This document shows positions 6,513 to 10,706 of a stretch of 10,706 nt of DNA, piece after piece. The translations under genes were made by a program, and so were the position numbers. This DNA is from an uncultured bacterium (GTDB lineage Bacteria; Verrucomicrobiota; Lentisphaeria; Victivallales; UBA1829). How positions within the stretch are numbered: the stretch's first letter is position 1; each line of letters starts with the position of its first letter. The stretch is from the NCBI GenBank assembly GCA_900549045.1, contig URNE01000042.1:1-10706 (forward strand), written 5' to 3'. The notes beneath the pieces were generated by a model. It did not search any database and was not told the origin of the DNA. It worked only from the letters and a program-made list of their open reading frames with translations.

Positions 6513-9500
6513 TTGATAACAGCTATGTTCCCAAAGACAAGGAAATCCCTGCTCGTCAGCAGCAGGGAAATTCCGCTTTCGAGGCGGTCTCCATCAAGGT
6601 GGCTTCCCCGGAGGTGATCAGGTCCTGGAGCCATGGGGAAATCAAGAATCCAGAAACCATTAACTACAGAAGCTTCAAGCCTGAAAAGGGCGGTCTCTTC
6701 TGCGAGCGCATCTTCGGTCCCCAGCGCGACTGGGAGTGCAATTGCGGAAAATACAAACGCGTCAAGCACAAAGGCATCATCTGCGACCGTTGCGGCGTCG
6801 AAGTTACGCTCAGCAAGGTCCGCCGTGAACGCATGGGACACATCGAGCTCGCAGTTCCCGTTTCCCATATCTGGTTCTTCAAGTGCATGCCGAGCCGTAT
6901 CGGTCTCATGCTCGACATGACGGCCCGCACGCTTGAACGCATCATCTATTATGAAGACTGGGTTGTCACCGATCCGGGCGACACCCCGCTGACTCTCGGC
7001 CAGTCCCTCAATGAGATGGACTACCGTCAGGCGCGCGAAGAGTATCAGGATGCGTTCCAGGCGGATATGGGTGCGCCCGCAATCCGTTCCCTGCTTTCGC
7101 AGATCGAACTTGAACCGCTCCGTCAGCAGCTCGAAGTCGAATTGACCGGAACGAAGAATAAAGCGATCCGCAAGAAACTTTCCAAGAGACTGCGTCTTGT
7201 GGAAGGTTTCCAGAGAAGCAATTCCCGTCCGGAATGGATGATTCTCGAAGTCCTTCCTGTGATTCCGCCGGATCTGCGGCCTCTCGTTCCCCTGGAAGGC
7301 GGCCGTTTCGCAACCTCCGACCTGAACGACCTCTACCGCAGAGTCATCAACCGCAACAACCGTCTGAAAAATCTGCTTCAGCTGCGTACTCCGGAAGTCA
7401 TTATCCGCAACGAAAAGCGCATGCTTCAGGAAGCTGTCGACGCTCTTCTGGACAACGGTCGCCACGGCCGAGCCGTCACGGGTGCGGGCAACCGCGCACT
7501 GAAATCCCTCAGCGATATGCTGAAAGGCAAGCAGGGACGCTTCCGTCAGAACCTGCTCGGAAAACGAGTCGACTACTCCGGCCGTTCGGTCATCGTTGTC
7601 GGTCCTGAACTGAAACTCGCACAGTGCGGTCTTCCGAAGAAGATGGCGCTTGTTCTGTTTGAACCGTTCATCATCCGCCACCTCAAGGGACGCGGTTATG
7701 CCCACACCGTCCGCAGCGCAAAGAAAATGATCGAGCGCGGAGAGTCGGTCGTCTGGGATATTCTTGAAGAGGTGACCAAGGGACATCCGGTCATGCTCAA
7801 CCGTGCGCCGACCCTGCACAGACTTTCGATTCAGGCGTTCGACCCGATCCTTATTGAAGGTTCGGCGATCCGTCTGCATCCTCTCGTCTGTACGGCGTTC
7901 AACGCGGACTTCGACGGCGACCAGATGGCGGTTCATGTTCCGCTGTCTCCGGCAGCGCAGCTGGAGTGCAAACTCCTGATGCTCTCTTCGAACAACATCT
8001 TCTCGCCTGCGAACGGCAAGCCGATTATGACTCCGACGCAGGATATCACGCTCGGTTCGTACTATCTGACGATTGAGCCGCGCAATCCCGCGAAGGCAAG
8101 GGCGTTCAAAGATGTTCACGAGGTGCTCTTCGCTCTGCATCTCGGGCATATTCATATTCACGATGCGATCCGCATTCCGAACCCGGACTACGGAGTGGAA
8201 ACACCGCACGGCAACTCCAAGGACCGTTTCCTGCTGACGACTGCCGGCCGCTGCATCTTCAACGGTATCTGGGACAAGAGCCTCGGATTCTACAACGGCG
8301 TTGCCAAGAAGAAACAGCTCGGAACCCTCATTGCGGAAGCTTATGCGCACATCGGGCATCAGAAGACCGTCGAGCAGCTCGACCGCCTGAAAAACCTCGG
8401 TTACGAGTATGCGACTGTCGCCGGATTCTCCATCTCCATCGCGGATATGGTGGTTCCGAAACAGAAAGGCGAACTGATCGCGAAGGCCCGCGCCGAGATC
8501 GATAAGATCAACGACCAGTACAACAAGGGCGCTCTCACCCAGCTGGAACGTTATCACAATATCATCGATACGTGGACGAAGACCAGCAACGCGGTTGCCG
8601 AGTCGCTGTTCCAGGAGCTCGAAGGCATCAGCAAGAAGGAGATCAACCCGGTCTACTGCATGCTCGATTCCGGAGCTCGAGGCAGTAAAGACCAGATCCG
8701 TCAGCTTGCCGGCATGCGCGGACTGATGGCAAAACCGTCGGGCGATATTATCGAACGACCGATTCTGTCGAACTTCCGTGAAGGTCTCTCCGTTCTCGAA
8801 TACTTCATCAGTACCCACGGCGCCCGCAAGGGTCTCGCAGATACCGCTCTGAAGACCGCCGACTCGGGCTATATGACCCGTAAGCTCGTCGACGTCGCGC
8901 AGGACATCATCTGCCGTGCGGAAGACTGCGGAACGATGAAGGGTATCTGGATCAGCGCAATCGTCGAAGGCGACGATGTGATGCTGCCGCTGAAGGCGCG
9001 TCTGATCGGCCGCTGCAGCGCCCAGGACATCCGCGACCCGATTTACGAAGACGGGCGTCTTCTGGTCAAAGCCGGACAGGAGTTCACTCCGGAGCTTGCG
9101 GACCTGATCGAGAAACGCAATATTCAGCGCGTTCTGATCCGCTCGGTGCTCACCTGCGAAATCGAACATGGCGTTTGCGTGAAGTGCTATGGCCGCAACC
9201 TCGCCAGCGACAGAATGGCGGAGATCGGCGATGCTCTCGGCATTATCGCCGCACAGTCCATCGGAGAGCCGGGAACCCAGCTGACCATGAGAACGTTCCA
9301 CATCGGCGGTACCGCGACTTCCAAATACACCAAGCCGGAAATCATTGCGAAGACCGATGGAACGGTTCGTTTTGAAAACATCCGTACCGTTGAAAATGAA
9401 CACGGCGAAACCGTTATAGTCAACAAGAACGGCTTCATTGTGATTTATGACGCCGCCAAGGCGAAAGAACTCGAGGAAAAAGCGCGCGAGCGTGCGAAAC

Positions 9501-10706
9501 TCGAAGCGGAAGTCATCGGAGCGTTCTACAACCGCGACTACGATTACTGGGCGGACGCCGTCAAAGAGGCGGAAATCGACCGCTACACGGCCGAAGTCGG
9601 AGCGATCCTCTACAAGAAGGACGGCGAGAAGGTCAAGACGAACGACCGCATCGCGACGTGGGATTCCTCTCACCTCCCGATCATTGCGGAAGACGCCGGT
9701 ACGGTGGAACTGCTTGATTTGATCGAGAACGTGACATTGAACCGCACGGAGCGCGGCGGCAACGAGGAAATCACCGTCATGCCCCACCGTGAAGACCTGC
9801 ATCCGCAGATCGTCATCAAGGACAAGGCGGGCGAAGTTCTCTCCTACTATCCGCTGCCGGCCGGTGCGTTCATTATGACGAAGAAGGGCGCGAAGGTGCG
9901 TCCGGGCGTTGTCCTCGCACGTGTTCCGCGTCAGCAGCTCAAGAACAAGGACATCACGGGCGGTCTGCCGCGTGTTGCGGAATTGTTCGAAGCGCGCACC
10001 CCGAAAGAGGTTGCCGACATTGCGAAGATCGACGGTCTTGTCGAACTTGGAAAAGTTCAGCGCAGCCGCCGTCAGATCATCATCCGCGATCCGGACACCA
10101 ACGAATTCGAGGAACACAGCATTCCGACGAACAAGCACCTGTTCGTCGCGAAGGGCGACTATGTGAAGAAAGGCCAGAAGCTGACCGGCGGATCGATTGT
10201 TCCGCAGGTGATGCTGTCGGTCTGCGGTTCCCAGGAGCTTCAGCGCTACCTGGTGAACGAAATTCAGACGGTTTACCGGTCTCAGGGTGTGGAAATCAAC
10301 GACAAGCACATTGAGATCATCATCCGTCAGATGATGCAGAAGATCCGTATTACCGAGCAGGGGGCGACGCAGTTCCTTGCCGGTGAACAGGTTGACAAGT
10401 ACGACTTCCAGCGTGCGAATGAAGAGGCGAGAGCCAAAGGACTCGCACCTGCGGAAGGCGAACCGGTACTGCTGGGAATAACAAAAGCCTCGCTGGAAAC
10501 CGACAGCTTCATTTCGTCGGCTTCGTTCCAGGATACGACCCGTATTCTGACCGATGCCGCGACCTTGGGCAAGGTTGACTTCCTGCGCGGTTTCAAGGAA
10601 AATGTTATTACCGGACACCTCATCCCCGCGGGAACCGGCTCAGAGAAATTCCAGCGTCTCATGCCTGAAAAACTGGCGGAACCGCTTCCGCCGGAAATCG
10701 ATGTTC
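6509..10706 (+). CDS. rpoC: DNA-directed RNA polymerase subunit beta' (3' end outside window)
   Basis: There are 1399 complete codons, with no stop before the right edge. Residue numbers run seven ahead of E. coli through the core. The N-terminal zinc finger is Cys77, Cys79, Cys92, Cys95. Clamp helices that bind sigma follow at about 267-316. Switch segment KRVDYSGRSVIV starts at 352, and NRAPTLHR contains Arg432. The catalytic motif NADFDGD has Asp467, Asp469 and Asp471 holding the active-site magnesium. The bridge helix includes RGSKDQIRQLAGMRGLMAKP. The second zinc site is Cys807, Cys883, Cys890, Cys893. The trigger loop, with TMRTFHIGGTA, is split by an SI3-like insertion that carries an extra charged segment at about 982-1024. 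The last residues match the conserved LIPAGTG region, so only a short tail is missing. Confidence 0.99.
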   Translation, partial: MIDNSYVPKDKEIPARQQQGNSAFEAVSIKVASPEVIRSWSHGEIKNPETINYRSFKPEKGGLFCERIFGPQRDWECNCGKYKRVKHKGIICDRCGVEVTLSKVRRERMGHIELAVPVSHIWFFKCMPSRIGLMLDMTARTLERIIYYEDWVVTDPGDTPLTLGQSLNEMDYRQAREEYQDAFQADMGAPAIRSLLSQIELEPLRQQLEVELTGTKNKAIRKKLSKRLRLVEGFQRSNSRPEWMILEVLPVIPPDLRPLVPLEGGRFATSDLNDLYRRVINRNNRLKNLLQLRTPEVIIRNEKRMLQEAVDALLDNGRHGRAVTGAGNRALKSLSDMLKGKQGRFRQNLLGKRVDYSGRSVIVVGPELKLAQCGLPKKMALVLFEPFIIRHLKGRGYAHTVRSAKKMIERGESVVWDILEEVTKGHPVMLNRAPTLHRLSIQAFDPILIEGSAIRLHPLVCTAFNADFDGDQMAVHVPLSPAAQLECKLLMLSSNNIFSPANGKPIMTPTQDITLGSYYLTIEPRNPAKARAFKDVHEVLFALHLGHIHIHDAIRIPNPDYGVETPHGNSKDRFLLTTAGRCIFNGIWDKSLGFYNGVAKKKQLGTLIAEAYAHIGHQKTVEQLDRLKNLGYEYATVAGFSISIADMVVPKQKGELIAKARAEIDKINDQYNKGALTQLERYHNIIDTWTKTSNAVAESLFQELEGISKKEINPVYCMLDSGARGSKDQIRQLAGMRGLMAKPSGDIIERPILSNFREGLSVLEYFISTHGARKGLADTALKTADSGYMTRKLVDVAQDIICRAEDCGTMKGIWISAIVEGDDVMLPLKARLIGRCSAQDIRDPIYEDGRLLVKAGQEFTPELADLIEKRNIQRVLIRSVLTCEIEHGVCVKCYGRNLASDRMAEIGDALGIIAAQSIGEPGTQLTMRTFHIGGTATSKYTKPEIIAKTDGTVRFENIRTVENEHGETVIVNKNGFIVIYDAAKAKELEEKARERAKLEAEVIGAFYNRDYDYWADAVKEAEIDRYTAEVGAILYKKDGEKVKTNDRIATWDSSHLPIIAEDAGTVELLDLIENVTLNRTERGGNEEITVMPHREDLHPQIVIKDKAGEVLSYYPLPAGAFIMTKKGAKVRPGVVLARVPRQQLKNKDITGGLPRVAELFEARTPKEVADIAKIDGLVELGKVQRSRRQIIIRDPDTNEFEEHSIPTNKHLFVAKGDYVKKGQKLTGGSIVPQVMLSVCGSQELQRYLVNEIQTVYRSQGVEINDKHIEIIIRQMMQKIRITEQGATQFLAGEQVDKYDFQRANEEARAKGLAPAEGEPVLLGITKASLETDSFISSASFQDTTRILTDAATLGKVDFLRGFKENVITGHLIPAGTGSEKFQRLMPEKLAEPLPPEIDV
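9452..9580 (+). other. Extra charged helical segment inside the RpoC SI3-like insertion
   Basis: RpoC residues about 982-1024 (43 residues) are rich in Ala, Glu, Lys and Arg and then aromatic (FYNRDYDYW). They lie between VIYD and RYTAEVGAILYKKDG. In the E. coli sequence, as I recall it, the equivalent link is about eight residues, so the net gain is about 35. The first half looks like a solvent-exposed amphipathic helix. The reading frame is intact on both sides, so it is not a frameshift artefact. Its role is unknown. Confidence 0.55.

Noticed and set aside
6353..10618. A 1421-codon open frame on the minus strand opposite rpoC and the rpoB end
   Set aside because: It has the same explanation: it is codon-aligned with rpoC and caused by codon bias. 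Its product is His/Arg/Asp-rich with no domain I recognise.
1..10706. A hidden novel system, mobile element, CRISPR array or inserted gene
   Set aside because: All but about 340 bases are accounted for by seven conserved housekeeping genes in the usual bacterial order, and the gaps hold only leader and attenuator-like structures. No repeats, terminal inverted repeats or foreign-looking genes were found.

Overview
This window is a conserved bacterial transcription and translation locus, all on the + strand: the 3' end of nusG, then rplK, rplA, rplJ, rplL, rpoB and most of rpoC, which is cut by the right edge. Every gene is recognisable from conserved motifs. I see no mobile element, CRISPR array, tRNA or rRNA gene, or cargo gene, and no evidence of an undescribed system. 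The interest lies in regulatory RNA structure between genes and in a few lineage-specific features of the polymerase subunits.

Organism: base composition is moderately G+C-rich. Codon use is biased: TTA, CTA and TCA codons are absent from nearly all of rpoB and rpoC. The RpoB and RpoC sequences are diderm-type. RpoB has a charged helical insertion in the SI2 region, and RpoC has an SI3-like insertion before the conserved TKDITGGLPRV-type segment. From memory of these families, the wording fits the PVC group, most likely Lentisphaerota or Verrucomicrobiota. That is a judgement by eye, not a database result.

Layout: positions 1-255 encode the NusG KOW domain. Positions 256-349 form a leader region. 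A candidate promoter (CTGGCA, 17 bases, TATAAT) overlaps the nusG end, and a second TATAAT lies at 279-284. They are followed by a small hairpin and a very plausible ribosomal protein L1 binding site (296-330) just upstream of the rplK ribosome binding site. rplK, rplA and rplJ are then packed with 8-base and 4-base overlaps, so the usual separate L10 leader before rplJ cannot exist in an intergenic gap. rplL follows after 38 bases. A 206-base gap between rplL and rpoB holds two strong hairpins, each followed by a short T run, and a pair of mutually exclusive flanking helices. This looks like a partial terminator or attenuator, possibly also an RNA processing site, that lowers rpoBC expression relative to the ribosomal proteins. 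rpoB and rpoC overlap by 4 bases (GTGA), which suggests translational coupling of the two large polymerase subunits.

Working together: NusG couples RNA polymerase to ribosomes or Rho. L11, L1, L10 and L7/L12 build the two mobile stalks of the 50S subunit that recruit translation factors and release tRNA. RpoB and RpoC form the catalytic core of RNA polymerase. Co-location lets the cell coordinate ribosome and polymerase synthesis, with L1 feedback at the front and the rplL-rpoB attenuator in the middle.
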